A program made the translations under genes and the position numbers. The notes under the pieces were generated by a model. It did not search any database and was not told where the DNA came from. It saw only the letters and a program-made list of their open reading frames with translations. DNA of 64,000 nucleotides from Polytrichum commune (lineage: Eukaryota > Streptophyta > Polytrichopsida > Polytrichales > Polytrichaceae). Location: positions 622,501 through 686,500 of the forward strand of contig OX485805.1 of the NCBI GenBank assembly GCA_950295325.1. Reading direction: 5' to 3'. Positions 42,830 through 53,170 of the stretch are shown one piece after another. Numbering within the stretch: position 1 is the stretch's first letter; every line of letters begins with the position of its first letter.

Positions 42830-44683
42830 TTAAGAATTAAACGGACCCGGCTCCGTATGAGAAGGTTGACACCTCGTGTCGAAGTTTTGTGGACCTCCTT
42901 GCCTACCTTGAACCGGAATGTAACCATTCGCCGTTTGCAATCCCGCCGGTGGATGAGAAGTTTGTTTCGCATTATCATGGTCGTAATACAAGTTCGGTGC
43001 CCTAAGCTCATTCGGTGCTCCACCTTGAGGTCTAGCTCCCCTCATGTTGTCCCTCGCTTGTTGTGGATTGGCCACCGGGTAATTAACACTAATAACCTTA
43101 TCCGGTTGACGACACTCGTACGAAGAATGGTTTCCTCCACAATTACTACAACCATGATTTTGTCCCTCGGACCAACATTGACCTTGTGCATGCCACCTCC
43201 CACAAAATGGGTGGAACTCCCTCTTCTCCATGTTTTGACCACCTTGACCTCTAGGAGGAGGTCCCCTATTGTTGTATTGTCCATATTGAGGTTGTCCTTG
43301 ACCTCGTTGGTTTTGTGGAGGTGGACCACCGTTTCTTCTTTGATCACGGTTTTGTCCACCTCTACAAAATTGACGAGTGTGACCCGGTTGGCCACATTGA
43401 ACACACCACAATCCCGATGAATGCCTACCCGACTCAATTTAAGGAGGGGGACCCGGTTGTTGGCTCTTAATCATCAAAGACATTTGGTTCGTAAGACTTT
43501 GCATTTGTATGATCATGGCCTCTTGAAATCCCAATTGGCTAGCAACCAACCTTCTCTCCACTTCGTCCATGTGAGGATCCGCTTTAGGGTCCGGTAGTGC
43601 TAGAAGTGGTGCCGGTTCTCTAACCGCTAAAGGACGTGAACCGGTGTGAACGATGACATAAGGAACTTGACTCTCATACTTGACCGGCTCTCCCGCCACC
43701 AACCTAGGTCGAATGGGCATGAATTGTAGTATCAATTCATCTTTCCTTCTCCACAAACTCTCATGATCTCTATCCAAGGTCTCTACCTCTCTCGCCGCCC
43801 ACTTGGCATCCACTAATGTGTGAGGATGAGTCTCAAAAAATTTCCTAATTGTTCCCGATTTAAATAATCCTTGAAGGAAGAATTGTCTTAGTGTGTCATC
43901 ACTTAGCATGATTCCCACAAACCGTGTGCGCACTAAATCAAACCTTCTAATGTAGGCCGAAATTTCCTCTTCCCTACCTTGCTTGATCGAAGCCAAAGCC
44001 CTCAACGCCGTGGTTTGACCAACCTCCGGTCGAAACTCATTCAAAAACTCTCTTTGTAATTGCTCCCATGTTCTAAAATGTCCCTCGGCATGATCTCTAT
44101 ACCACTCATAAGCCTCACCCTCCAAGGTAGTGAGAAACCATACCAATCAATATCCCGGATTGGTTACCAAAGAACTAGCCAACCTCTCGATATACCTCTC
44201 CATATGCCTAGAAGGATCCTCATTCTTGGTTCCATAAAACTTAGGGAGGTGGGATGGCATCTCCACCGTATGTAAGTCTTGTGGAACCACAATTGGTAAA
44301 CCTCTCGGTTTAACCAATGGATCAATGGGATCTTCCTCCGGTATAGGACCCTCGTCATCCCCTCGTCGTGCAATGTCCACCGGTGGATCCTCTCCTAATT
44401 CTCTATCAATGTGTATCGGAATTTCTTCCCTAGACGTATAAGTATCCGATACTATCTCACCAATCAAATTAGAGGGAGTTACTTCTTCCTCCACTCTAAT
44501 CTCGTCTTCTAATGTCTCTAACAATGGACTAAAACTAGGCTCAACATTCAAACAACATTCTAATCTAACATCAACCTCATCCACAACATCGTCTACACTA
44601 ATCCTAGATGATCTCCTTCTACGTCTAGATCTTTCTAATCCTAATGTCAAGCATGGTTTTTGGGATCGAGCCTTACCTTGCAT
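42830..44683 (-). pseudogene. Element C gag with in-frame stops
   Basis: A single frame from 44683 with stops at 44147-44149 (TGA) and 43439-43441 (TAA), ending at 42830-42832 (TAA). Order: a basic then acidic N-terminal region (LERSRRRRRSSRISVDD); HLPKFYGTKNEDPSRHMERY and WFLTTLEGEAYEWYRDHAEG, which are hallmarks of the retrotransposon gag (capsid) domain; and a Gly/Gln-rich C-terminus with a CCHC zinc knuckle, CVQCGQPGHTRQFC (about 43400). A second Cys-rich stretch, CGRWHAQGQCW, follows. Gag packages element RNA. The stops each differ from a sense codon by one C-to-T or G-to-A change, so decay looks recent. Confidence 0.9.
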
Positions 44684-45582
44684 TCCCCAAATAATCGATC
44701 AACCCTCACTTGACCAATCATACTCCTCACAATCTTCACTCATTAATATTATCACTTTTCTTGGTGTGAATTAAAAATTGAGGAGGTAAGAAAAAGAACC
44801 TGCAAGCCCACTTAGATGAACAATTCCAAACAGGGGATAGGCATGCTCATGTCAATTTTTGGTCGAACTAGAGCATCACCTCTAAAACCTTCCCTCCAAT
44901 TGACACTCGCCACAATACCGAGAGTGAGGGGCTGACCGTCGTCATGCACCACATCAAAGACCGAGGCATCACCCTTTTGTCTCCAATGCTATGTTATGAC
45001 TAAGGAATTACCCTCTACAACGCATAACGACAACCACGAGTACAAAAATCGTTCATTAATTAGTTACCAATTCACTTTGAAGAAATTTCGTACCTTGAAT
45101 AATCGCATCCCCCTGCAAATTAGCACTCCACTCGACCGTGACTGAAGCGATAATAAGAACAACTTTTCTAAACTAACAATCTAATTTAAGCATCAAATGT
45201 AAAAACTCCCAAGACTTGGAGACTCACCCCGAGGTGAGTGTCAAAGTCTAATGCCCTAAGGTTAATTAATCCTCTAATTTTTTTAGTGAACTACTCGATC
45301 AAGGTTCTTTTTATCTTTTTAGTAACTCCCCAAAAAATTTTAGGACGTACCTTCGCTGCGCTCCCTCTTCAAAAAAAATGCATAAAGGAAATATGCAATT
45401 CATTCCAAGGAAATATGCAATTCATTCCAAGGAAATAATCAAAATGAACTAAACTAGAAAATCACCAAAATCACAAAGTCTAAGTAAGACACTTACCATG
45501 AACTAAGCGCTTGTCCCTCTATCCCACGATGTCGCCTCCAAGTCTTCTCTAATCGCCTCCAAGTCTTCACAATCCCGCTTTA
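44684..45582. other. Element C untranslated leader
   Basis: Non-coding DNA between the primer-binding site and gag. Near 45385-45435 the stretch AAGGAAATATGCAATTCATT occurs twice in tandem. No gene or further insertion is visible. Confidence 0.55.
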
Positions 45583-45600
45583 CTCCCGGCGGACGCACCA
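45583..45600 (-). other. Element C primer-binding site candidate
   Basis: On the minus strand TGGTGCGTCCGCCGGGAG begins four bases inside the 5' LTR. It starts with TGG, the complement of a tRNA CCA end, and resembles the TGGCGCCGTTGCCGGGGA site common in plant gypsy elements. The primer tRNA is not identified. Confidence 0.65.
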
Positions 45601-46841
45601 TTTATGTGAGGCCAAACTACCCACCCTTAAACGTCCTAGTCCGGGTGAGGGAATGGGTATCACACTCATGTTCACATAACTTCCTCTTGCCAACTTCATA
45701 AAACTCCATTTGAGCTTCCATCAATTCTTGCACACCAGTTTATTCCATAATACGAGTACAAGCATTAAAAAATGCTATTCTCCAATGGTTCATTTCCTCC
45801 TACACTAATTCACAACCACACCCACATCCCTACTAAGAGCTTATTCCTTTGTGCCACCTTCTTGTTAATTGGGATCTCTCCCCCTTAATGCAATAGTAGT
45901 CAAGCCCCCTGTGAGGCCAAACCCACCACCCTTAAGCGTCCTAGTCCGGGTGATGGTTTTGAGAATCACATGTATTGTATGTATCTTGAAAAAAATGCTC
46001 TCTTCACATCCCAAGGCCTTCATGTCATTTTGAATCACTTTGTTTATTAGTAGTAGCCTCTTGGCTTGGGACCGAATTGGCCTTCTCAAGGGTCCAACCG
46101 GCGGCCTTGGCAACACAAGCTCTCAAGGATATTCTCCTTACACCTTTGATTATCCTCTCCTTCACTTTGCTATTGCTAGAGTCCTCCTCTTTCTTCATTA
46201 TTATATAAGTGATTGATTTTTACCAGAGAGGATGTAAGTGTTGAAAAATACTCCCTCAATGGTTAATCACCAATACATTCAAAAGTCACACACACACCTT
46301 CCTCCTAATGAATCCAACTGTGGGAGTCCAAATTCGACGGAAATACGGAAATACGGAAATACGGATTCAATTTCCGTATTTTACCTTGCTTATCTGAGGA
46401 TAATAGGGTCTATTAGGACAAAATTAATGGTACTAGGAAATAGAGTAGTCTAACCCCGCCTTGTGCGGTAAAACGACTCTAAACAAGTACTATGACCGGT
46501 CCGTCAAATAGGATGGGCGGACCATGCAATCATGGTCCAAACCCTTGGTCCGGACCAAGTGACGGACGCGCCAAGATTACCCAACGGCCGGAAGTGGCGG
46601 TTACAATGGGCCTTATGGCGGTTGGGGGAAAAGAGAGCCGTTGGTGAAAATGTTAGTAAAACCGTTGGTGGGAACCGCCGGAAAACGGTTGGTAACCGTT
46701 TTCCGTTAAACCGAACGGTAACAGGGGAAGGAAGAGGGAGGAAGGAGATTTAAGGGTCCCTTCCTTCTCCCTCACACTCTTTTCTGGAAAAAGGCAACCT
46801 GTTGAGAGAACGAGTGGTGAGGTGTTCCTTCTTTCGAGCCG

Positions 46842-46899
46842 CCAGCAGTTGGATTGCTGGGACTCAGCACTTTTCAGTCACCGGCAGTGGGCTTGCCGG
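46842..46899 (+). other. Twin leader hairpins of element B2
   Basis: Hairpin 1 at 46842-46860 (CCAGCA-GTTGGAT-TGCTGG) and hairpin 2 at 46881-46899 (CCGGCA-GTGGGCT-TGCCGG) lie 86-143 nt before the ATG. Both stems are fully preserved relative to B1, with a single change in loop 2. Confidence 0.65.
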
Positions 46900-46984
46900 G
46901 ACTTTGTGGCACTTAGACGGAAGAGAAGGACTCCGGAAGAGAGAGGGAGAGGCTGCAAGCCAGAAAGGGTGAGAAGAGAGGAAA

Positions 46985-48133
46985 ATGCCGGAAGCACGGG
47001 AAGAGGATCAACGGGAACCCATCCCGATTCCGCTGAAAGCCCTCACCCCTGCAATTCCGAGGGAGGATAGAGAGCTGCAGGAGCTCGCGGAGGATCTCAG
47101 GGTCATGGGTTGTGCGGGATTGCTCTCCAAACCCTGGAATCTCAGAGCGGAAGATACCCTCCGCGAGTTTAAATTCGAGAGGGGAAATCAGTGGCTAGGC
47201 ACAAAGAGGAGGGATCCGGAACATTGGACTCCGGATACGTGGAACAGGGTCTACGGGTTTCCCAGGGGAATCACGGAGGGGTGGGCTGGCCGCCGCGACG
47301 GCCTGTTCGCCGGGAAATTCAGAGGGGACGCGGATCCAAAGGACGGGTTTCACCCAGGGAACTGCCGGAATATTAGGGAGCGGAGAGTGCTAGAGTTTCT
47401 CCTGCCCATTCTCAATCCGGACAAGCCGAAGCGGATTAGCCTCACCATGGCTAACACGTTGTTTGGTACAATGTCCGGAGTCCGGCCGGTGAATTGGGGC
47501 CTGATCATCCAGGAGCTAGTCGGACGGGCCCTCCCCCATATTGGCCGGAAACCCTCCTTCCTCTCCCCCTTCATTTTGCACCTCTACCAGCATTTCGACT
47601 GCATCACGGCAGAGGAGGAGGACCTGCTCACAATAGCGGCGGATGAGGTCACCTACAAGCTGCTCCCAGAAGCCGGAGACGTCGAGACGGAGACCTCCAG
47701 CGACCCTATTCTTCCGGAAGCACCTCCCTCGTCACCCGGAAGCCCGCCACCAACCGTCTCGAGGCCACTCTCTCCCCCTCCCCCGCACCAACATCCGGAA
47801 GCCGGACCCAGCCGGGAGACCCCATGGCGAAATGTGGACCTATCCGCTTGGGACTTCCCGGAGAATCCATTCAAGCGGTTCCAGGAGGGGATGGAGGACC
47901 TCAAGACCCAGTACTACCGACTGGAGCACATCGTCAAGGGGGCGAACCATGCTCTGGACGACTGCGGACCCGGAAACATTCTCCGGGAATTGGCAAAGAG
48001 GGCGGACCGGAAGGAGCTGGAGCAGGCCAAGACGGAGAACGCCCACCTCACCGCACAGGTAGCGGCTATGACCCAGGAGCTGAGTCAGAAGAGTGAGGAG
48101 ATCCGGAAGGAATCCGGACTTACGCCAATCTGA
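46985..48133 (+). CDS. Element B2 ORF (gag-like, C-terminally truncated by deletion)
   Basis: An uninterrupted 382-codon ORF from the ATG at 46985, with a purine-rich context (GGAAAATGCC). It covers the whole N-terminal and middle part of the B-family protein: PAIPREDRELQELAEDLRVM near residue 22, TPDTWNRVYGFPRGITEGWA near 82, LPILNPDKPKRISLTMANTL near 140, a Pro-rich linker near 240, and a coiled coil (KELEQAKTENAHLTAQVAAM) near 345. It then ends after ESGLTPI, because a deletion at TCCGGAA joins the coiled coil to 3' non-coding sequence. It lacks the basic Ser/Arg-rich tail present in B1. Most amino acids agree with B1, so the frame has been under constraint or the copies are young. Confidence 0.72.
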   Translation: MPEAREEDQREPIPIPLKALTPAIPREDRELQELAEDLRVMGCAGLLSKPWNLRAEDTLREFKFERGNQWLGTKRRDPEHWTPDTWNRVYGFPRGITEGWAGRRDGLFAGKFRGDADPKDGFHPGNCRNIRERRVLEFLLPILNPDKPKRISLTMANTLFGTMSGVRPVNWGLIIQELVGRALPHIGRKPSFLSPFILHLYQHFDCITAEEEDLLTIAADEVTYKLLPEAGDVETETSSDPILPEAPPSSPGSPPPTVSRPLSPPPPHQHPEAGPSRETPWRNVDLSAWDFPENPFKRFQEGMEDLKTQYYRLEHIVKGANHALDDCGPGNILRELAKRADRKELEQAKTENAHLTAQVAAMTQELSQKSEEIRKESGLTPI

Positions 48134-48951
48134 TCTTCTGAAGAGGTCCCACCGTCCTTAGACGGACCTGCCCGGATTAGTGGTACGGATCGCCTAGTTA
48201 TCTCAGATTGAGTAGAATCCAAGGTAAAGGTAGCCGGACAGATCCGTCGGACGGAGAAGGAGAGGTCCGGATCAGTAAGGATTCCGATAGGAGGCCACCT
48301 CCGGAGTGCAGTAGGAAGAGATCCTCATTGTTCCGAATGCCTGGGTAACGTCCATGTGAGATAGCCGTCGTTAGGACTGGGCAAGATCCGGAAGGTGCCG
48401 GACTTACGCCATCCGACCTTCTGAAGAGGTCTCACAGTCTTTGGACGGGGTAATCCGGAAAGTGGTACGGGTCACCTACTCATCCCGTCGAGTTAGATCT
48501 CCGGTTGGAATCCGGACTCCTCTGGCCACTTTGGTCCCAAGAAACAATCCAGATCTCTCTGCGTGACCTGCCAGGACGGACCTGATCAATCCGGATTGGT
48601 TGTGAGGGAGTTTCCGGATTCTAACCTTATCAAGGACGTCTTCACCGGAAGGAACCAATTATTCTAGAGAGTAGACGTAAAGGGGTGGGTAAGTATTATA
48701 AAGAGGACCCAGAAATAACATCCGGAGAGGTACCCTCCGGAAAAAGGCTAAGAATGTCCCCAAAGACCAAATATCCGGAAATTAGGATTTCCGGAAATTT
48801 GGCTAAGGAAGAAGAAATAAGCAGGTACGGAGAATTTTAGACCTCCTACACTTCACAGAATCCCTGGACGATACTAAGGTCACCCGGAAATATCCGGATT
48901 TGGCACAAAAACCCGCCAATCCGGAACTTTTGGTGTTTGTGGGTTCCCACA
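48134..48951 (+). other. Element B2 3' region
   Basis: Matches the B1 3' region at about 28835-29651, including the repeated GGTAACGTC and CTGAAGAGGTC units and the GTGTTTGTGGGTTCCCACA end. No gene. The AATAAA seen in B1 lies in the part deleted here. Confidence 0.7.
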
Positions 48952-49149
48952 CCAACACTTACCTAAAAGCTAAGATGGCCTAAAATAATTCTAGTATGAT
49001 CTAGATTAAGTTTTGCGAAGCAACTAAGTTGCTAGACCTTGATTGATAAATTGCAATCTCTCAAAGGCTTAGCCTAACCCCAACCTAGTTAGCTAGCCTA
49101 ACTAATTAAAAGTTAATCTAACCAACCTAGGCTCACACCCGGGTTAACC

Positions 49150-49500
49150 CCAGCTCCAACCGCCTTCGGCCTTAGCCCAGCTCAGATGCCCAGTGGCCTT
49201 CACCTTAGCCCAGCTCAGATGTCCAGCGGCCTTCACCTTAGCCCAGCTCAGATGCCCAACGGCCTTCACCTTAGCCCAGCTCAGATGTCCAGCGGCCTTC
49301 ACCTTAGCCCAGCTCAGATGTCCAGCGGCCTTCGCCTTATCTAGCTCAGGTGCCCAGCGGCCTTCACCTTAGCCCAGCTCAAATGTCCAGCGGCCTTCGC
49401 CTTAGCCAGCTTAGATGCCCAACGGCCTTCACCTTAGCCCAGCTCTGATGTCCAGCGGCCTTCAGCTAACCCAGCTCAGATGCCCAGCGGCCTTAGCCCT
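49150..49500. repeat. 33-bp minisatellite in solo LTR D
   Basis: About nine to ten units of the form CCCAGCTCAGATGYCCAGCGG followed by CCTTCACCTTAG. Both this array and the one in element C LTRs contain CCAGCT followed by a CCTTC block, but the units differ in length and sequence. Confidence 0.88.
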
Positions 49501-51106
49501 TAGCCCCCTCCAAATATTAAGAACCATCAAGTGCTTCTACTTAATCATAAATTCCACACTACAAATCTAAGCCTCATAAGTCTAACTAGAAGAGTGAATA
49601 CTATAAATCCAAATACTATAAGTCCAATACTAAAAATCTAAATACTAGAGTTAGGCACTTGGTTATAAATGCCTTGAGTCTAAACCACATCTAATAATGT
49701 ACGGCTAATCTTCACGACTAATTGGTCTTGGCTAAAAACCTTGCACACATACGTGCATCTCTCTTACTCCATACACACACAAGCTCACCCACACACTCTC
49801 ACATACTCCCCATCTCCTCAAAGGGAGAGTGGAGAGGTGAAGAAAACAAAGAAAGAAAGAAAGAAAATTGAGAGAGGGGAAGATAAGAGGAGAGGGGAGG
49901 AGAACACATGAGGGAAGGATAGGGTGAGAAGATTAGCACCTCCAATCACAATCTCTTAATCCCTTTCTCGTAAGTAGGGACTCACCCCATCCACAAAGCT
50001 CTTACATTCCTAAATCAACAAGGTGGATCCTAATGTGGGCATTTAACCCGCGGAGCTCACCTTGCCTCACCTTACGCCTTACTCACATAGTCAAGGCAAC
50101 TCCTTATTAAAATCACACTTCGAAACTATCACACAACACGACCTAAGGTCTAAACTTAAATCAACACCACACTTCACTCTTTTTATATTTTTGTGAGTAA
50201 ACATAAAACATCAAAGTCAAACTAAAAATGGTTTCAAAGAGTTAATCACCACATGTGGGCAGCATTTTGGGCTCACACCCCCATTCACTCCTACCCTAAG
50301 CCTCCAAGTTTAGCCAGCTGCTAATTAGTAGCCTTCTCTAAGTGCCCAGCTGCTAATTCCAGCCTTCTCTAGTAACCAACTACTAACTCCAGCCGCCTCT
50401 AAGTACCCAGCTGCTAATTCCAGCCTTCTCTAGTAACCAGCTACTAATTAGTAGCCTTCTCCAAGTAACCAGCTGATAATTCCCAACCTTCTCTAAGTAA
50501 CCAACAACTAATTCCAACTATAAAAGTAACAAGCTACCTAATAAGGTCACCCCCTTAACTAACTCTATCCTCTAATCATACTAACTTTTAACTAATCCCC
50601 TTACCTAATTCTAATAATTCCACTAAATCCCCTACTAATTCATTACTTAATTCCACTATTCTTCTAGTTCTAAGAGCTCCAAATCTGAGAGAGGAGATAG
50701 AGAGAGGAGAGGGAGAGAATGAAGAGAGAGGAGGAGGAGGAGGGGAGGGCACCCAAGGCCACAAACCCCTTTACATTTTCCTACTTAGTAGGACCTTATC
50801 CTATCCATTAAACCTTCACCCCCTAAACCAACAAAGGCATGTTCCAATTCAAACATTTAAATCAAAGGACCTTACCCTTGCTTCCTCAAATGCTACTCAC
50901 TTAATCACAACACTCCCTAATGTCACTAAGCTTCTAATTCACCACACAAAATGGCTTAAGGCCTAAACATAAATCCACATCAAGCCTCACTCTTTTTATA
51001 CTTTTGATTGTTTTAATAACACTCCAATTGCAACTCTAATTAAATTCTAAACATAAAACAAATATGAGCACTCATTTTGGGCTCATAGGCACATAGGTAC
51101 AAAAGT

Positions 51107-51706
51107 ATGTACGCATACGGGTACCACTACAGGGTGAAAAGCGCGGAGGAAAGCATCACAAAAACATGTGACTCAAGGGTTACCGCCTTCTTCCGTCGCC
51201 CATGTAGATCGGGGAGGCGGGATGTGAACGTTGTTGATGCAAACTTGGAGTACATTGGCCAAATATTGGAGATTGTGGAGCTCAACTATGGCCGTCACTG
51301 CACGGTGTTGTTGGTGTGCGACTGGGTGAAGGCAAATTACAGGGGAAGGAATGCCACAGTGAAAAAAGACGAATGGGGCTTTAGGGTTCACCCCGTTCAT
51401 TGCGACCAAGTATTTTTCTCGGATGTAGAAGACGAGCCAGGATGGAAAGTTGTGTTGTGAACAGAGGTTCGGGGTCGCAGAGTTGACAACGACGTAGAGG
51501 AGGATGACGTTATCCCCATGTTCGCCATGGGGTCAGATGTTGATTTTGCAGGTCTACGGGCACCAGATATAATACTAGAGACTCAACCAAATCCTCTCCC
51601 AACATGTAGAAACATTCGATTGAATGACATTCTAAATGAGGTTCTGGGAAAACAGGCCATAGTATTTGACAGAGATGTCGGGGAATCTTCTAAAGATGAT
51701 GAATGA
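51107..51706 (+). pseudogene. CACTA (En/Spm) transposase fragment, DUF4216-like
   Basis: A frame from 51107 to TGA at 51458-51460, continuing in the same frame to 51706. The segment DANLEYIGQILEIVELNYGR, then VLLVCDWVKANYRG, GFRVHPVHCDQVFFSDVEDE and PGWKVVL follows the pattern of the DUF4216 domain of plant CACTA TNP2-type transposases: a bulky-aromatic 'YYG.l.dIieL.Y' start, 'lF.CdW' middle and 'W.vv' end. The catalytic part that should precede it is missing; element C begins immediately to the left. CACTA termini were not found. It is a dead fragment. Confidence 0.7.
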
Positions 51707-52771
51707 GCATGTTTCTGTTTTATTTGTGGAGACTGCTTATTGTGAGTGACAGTTCGGCATTTACAGAGTACTTTGAGCATGAAATCAGGTAGGCAGTTGG
51801 TGGATGTTATGACTGTAGTGCTACTGGGCATTATGTGTACATGTCTAGTGACAGAGGAGAGAACACTATTTATATTCAGTAAATACATGTTCCACATATT
51901 GGGGTTTTTAGGAAGTGCACAGGGATGATAGCGGAAATTGTAATACTGAACCTTGCACGTTTCTTAATTCCCGAAAAGAAGGACAGTTTACTTACATGTG
52001 TGGCCATTCCGATGCAATTGTTTACAGACCCTCAAGAGAGTATGAAAAATTTAAGAGGTGGTCAGAGTCTAACGTGTAGCATGTACTTCAATGTGGGCAT
52101 GGTTTCGCCATGCTTATGAAGACACACTTCTGGAGGGATATGAATCATATGATCATGATGAAGCCTGGAAGATTGTCAGCAGTAGTTAGTAGCTAAGACC
52201 CATTCCAGAATGATGAGATCTAGCATAGCCCTATGTAGGGTAGACATCCATTGTAGGGCTTTGTATGTAGGTTTTGCATTTATAGGCGATGCCTGACCGG
52301 ATTTGGGTGGAAGCACCTTAAACTGCGAACAGGGGAGGTAGATCCTGCATTTATTGTGACACTTCATTTTATTAAAAACTTAAATTTGGAGCGCGCACAA
52401 ATCTTCCTTAGGATATGGATTTTCAAATCTTCCTTTGTATGTAGTGTTTACAGGTCTGTCATGGAAATTCAATTCAAGACAGTATGTGGTGAAGTTGTTG
52501 ATTAGTGTGTAAGCCCCTAACAACTACCACCATATAAATGTCCACGTCATTGGACACGTAGATTGTTGACGCACGACTATTGCCATGTCAGCATGCTATG
52601 TCACCAGGTTCATGCAATCAGCACACCTATGACACCAGTATCAAAGTCAACAAAACTTAGGTAGATTCTGTCCACCGTATAACAAGGATATGTGGAAGAA
52701 ACCAATTTCTGACCCCAACTGCCTGGAACAACAAAAATCTGTTGAATTTTTGTTGATCTGGTCGCAATTCT
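51707..52771. other. Unassigned sequence right of the CACTA fragment
   Basis: Short frames only. The first few hundred bases may be the tail of the CACTA element. No inverted repeat or duplication was found that would close it. Confidence 0.3.
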
Positions 52772-53170
52772 CTAGTAGTGTTGGAACCACATTCTCAAAT
52801 AGTGACGGAAATTTATTTCTAATGTGATCATGTAGGGGGAGTGCAACACGAAATGTGCCTCAATTTCCATTACATTATAGGCGCAAAAGTGGCATAGTCT
52901 AGTATCTCTAGAGATAGGCAAAGTTGTCCATCGTCCAGTTAAAATGCCAAGTCTATAGTTCAAGGTGTGGTAGGCAACAATGATCTTGTGTTGTGGTGGA
53001 GTCAATTTGCTTCAAGTATAATTCACATTCGTATTTGAGAAAATCATTGAGGTGGAGGTAATCTAGTTTCTTCCTTGAGAGATGACAAGAGTTCCAATCT
53101 TTAGCAACAAAAGCCTCCTTGACATCATCATATGTTTATTTTGATGCGGTTGGGTTGTAATGGGTTTCCT
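52772..53170 (-). pseudogene. LINE-like fragment with zf-RVT domain
   Basis: On the minus strand, TLNYRLGILTGRWTTLPISR followed by DTRLCHFCAYNVMEIEAHFV and LHSPY matches the zinc-binding region found at the C-terminus of plant non-LTR reverse transcriptases: LtgRW..lp...R.C..C....E.E.HF...C. The final Cys of the usual ECP is replaced (HSP). Upstream sequence to 53170 continues with a frameshift and is separated from further minus-strand remnants (54130 onward) by a solo LTR. It is a decayed LINE. Confidence 0.65.

Larger units (their letters stand above)
46319..48951 (+). mobile_element. Element B2, second copy of the B family, nested in D
   Basis: 2633 bp from TGTGGGAGTCCAAATTCGAC to GGGTTCCCACA, flanked by perfect CCAAC duplications (46314-46318 and 48952-48956). 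It carries the same palindrome (46679-46705), TATA-like region, twin leader hairpins, ORF and 3' region as B1. It lacks 1468 bp relative to B1 between two TCCGGAA sites. Clean termini and target duplication show that the TGTGGGA..TCCCACA unit is the inserted (or recombined) entity. Confidence 0.9.
45910..50277 (-). mobile_element. Solo LTR D, nested in the element C LTR
   Basis: TGTGAGGCCAAACCCACC..GCATTTTGGGCTCACA, with perfect 9-bp-like inverted tips TGTGAG/CTCACA, flanked by CCCCC (45905-45909 and 50278-50282). After removing nested B2 (2633 + 5 bp) it is about 1.73 kb. It resembles the host LTR at both ends (first about 45 bp and the last 100 bp) but not in the middle, so it is a sister LTR family. 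A different minisatellite (about 49150-49500) lies where element C has its own. Confidence 0.88.
38151..51085 (-). mobile_element. Element C: gag-protease LTR retroelement lacking RT/integrase
   Basis: Minus orientation. The 5' LTR is at 45605-51085 (interrupted by solo LTR D), a primer-binding site lies at 45583-45600, gag and protease run from 44683 down to 40705, an unidentified ORF ends at 40079, and the 3' LTR is at 38151-39962. LTR ends read TGTGAGGCC..GGGCTCA(TA). Between protease and the 3' LTR there is no room for RT, RNase H or integrase, so this copy is non-autonomous, in the manner of TR-GAG elements described in plants, or has an internal deletion. Flanks TCCAT and TAGGC (or GGCAC) do not form a target duplication. 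Confidence 0.85.
45605..51085 (-). repeat. Element C 5' LTR, interrupted by solo LTR D
   Basis: 45605-45909 and 50278-51085 together match the left LTR, but with a much smaller minisatellite (about 7 units), giving a net length of about 1.1 kb. The interruption carries a perfect CCCCC duplication. A GA-rich tract lies at about 50690-50750. Confidence 0.85.

Noticed and set aside
38146-51090. Target-site duplication for element C
   Set aside because: TCCAT on the left and TAGGC or GGCAC on the right do not match under either reading of the LTR end (TCA or TCATA).
51107-51460. Intact small host gene
   Set aside because: The sequence matches the pattern of a CACTA-associated DUF4216 domain, continues in frame beyond a stop, and lacks the rest of the transposase.
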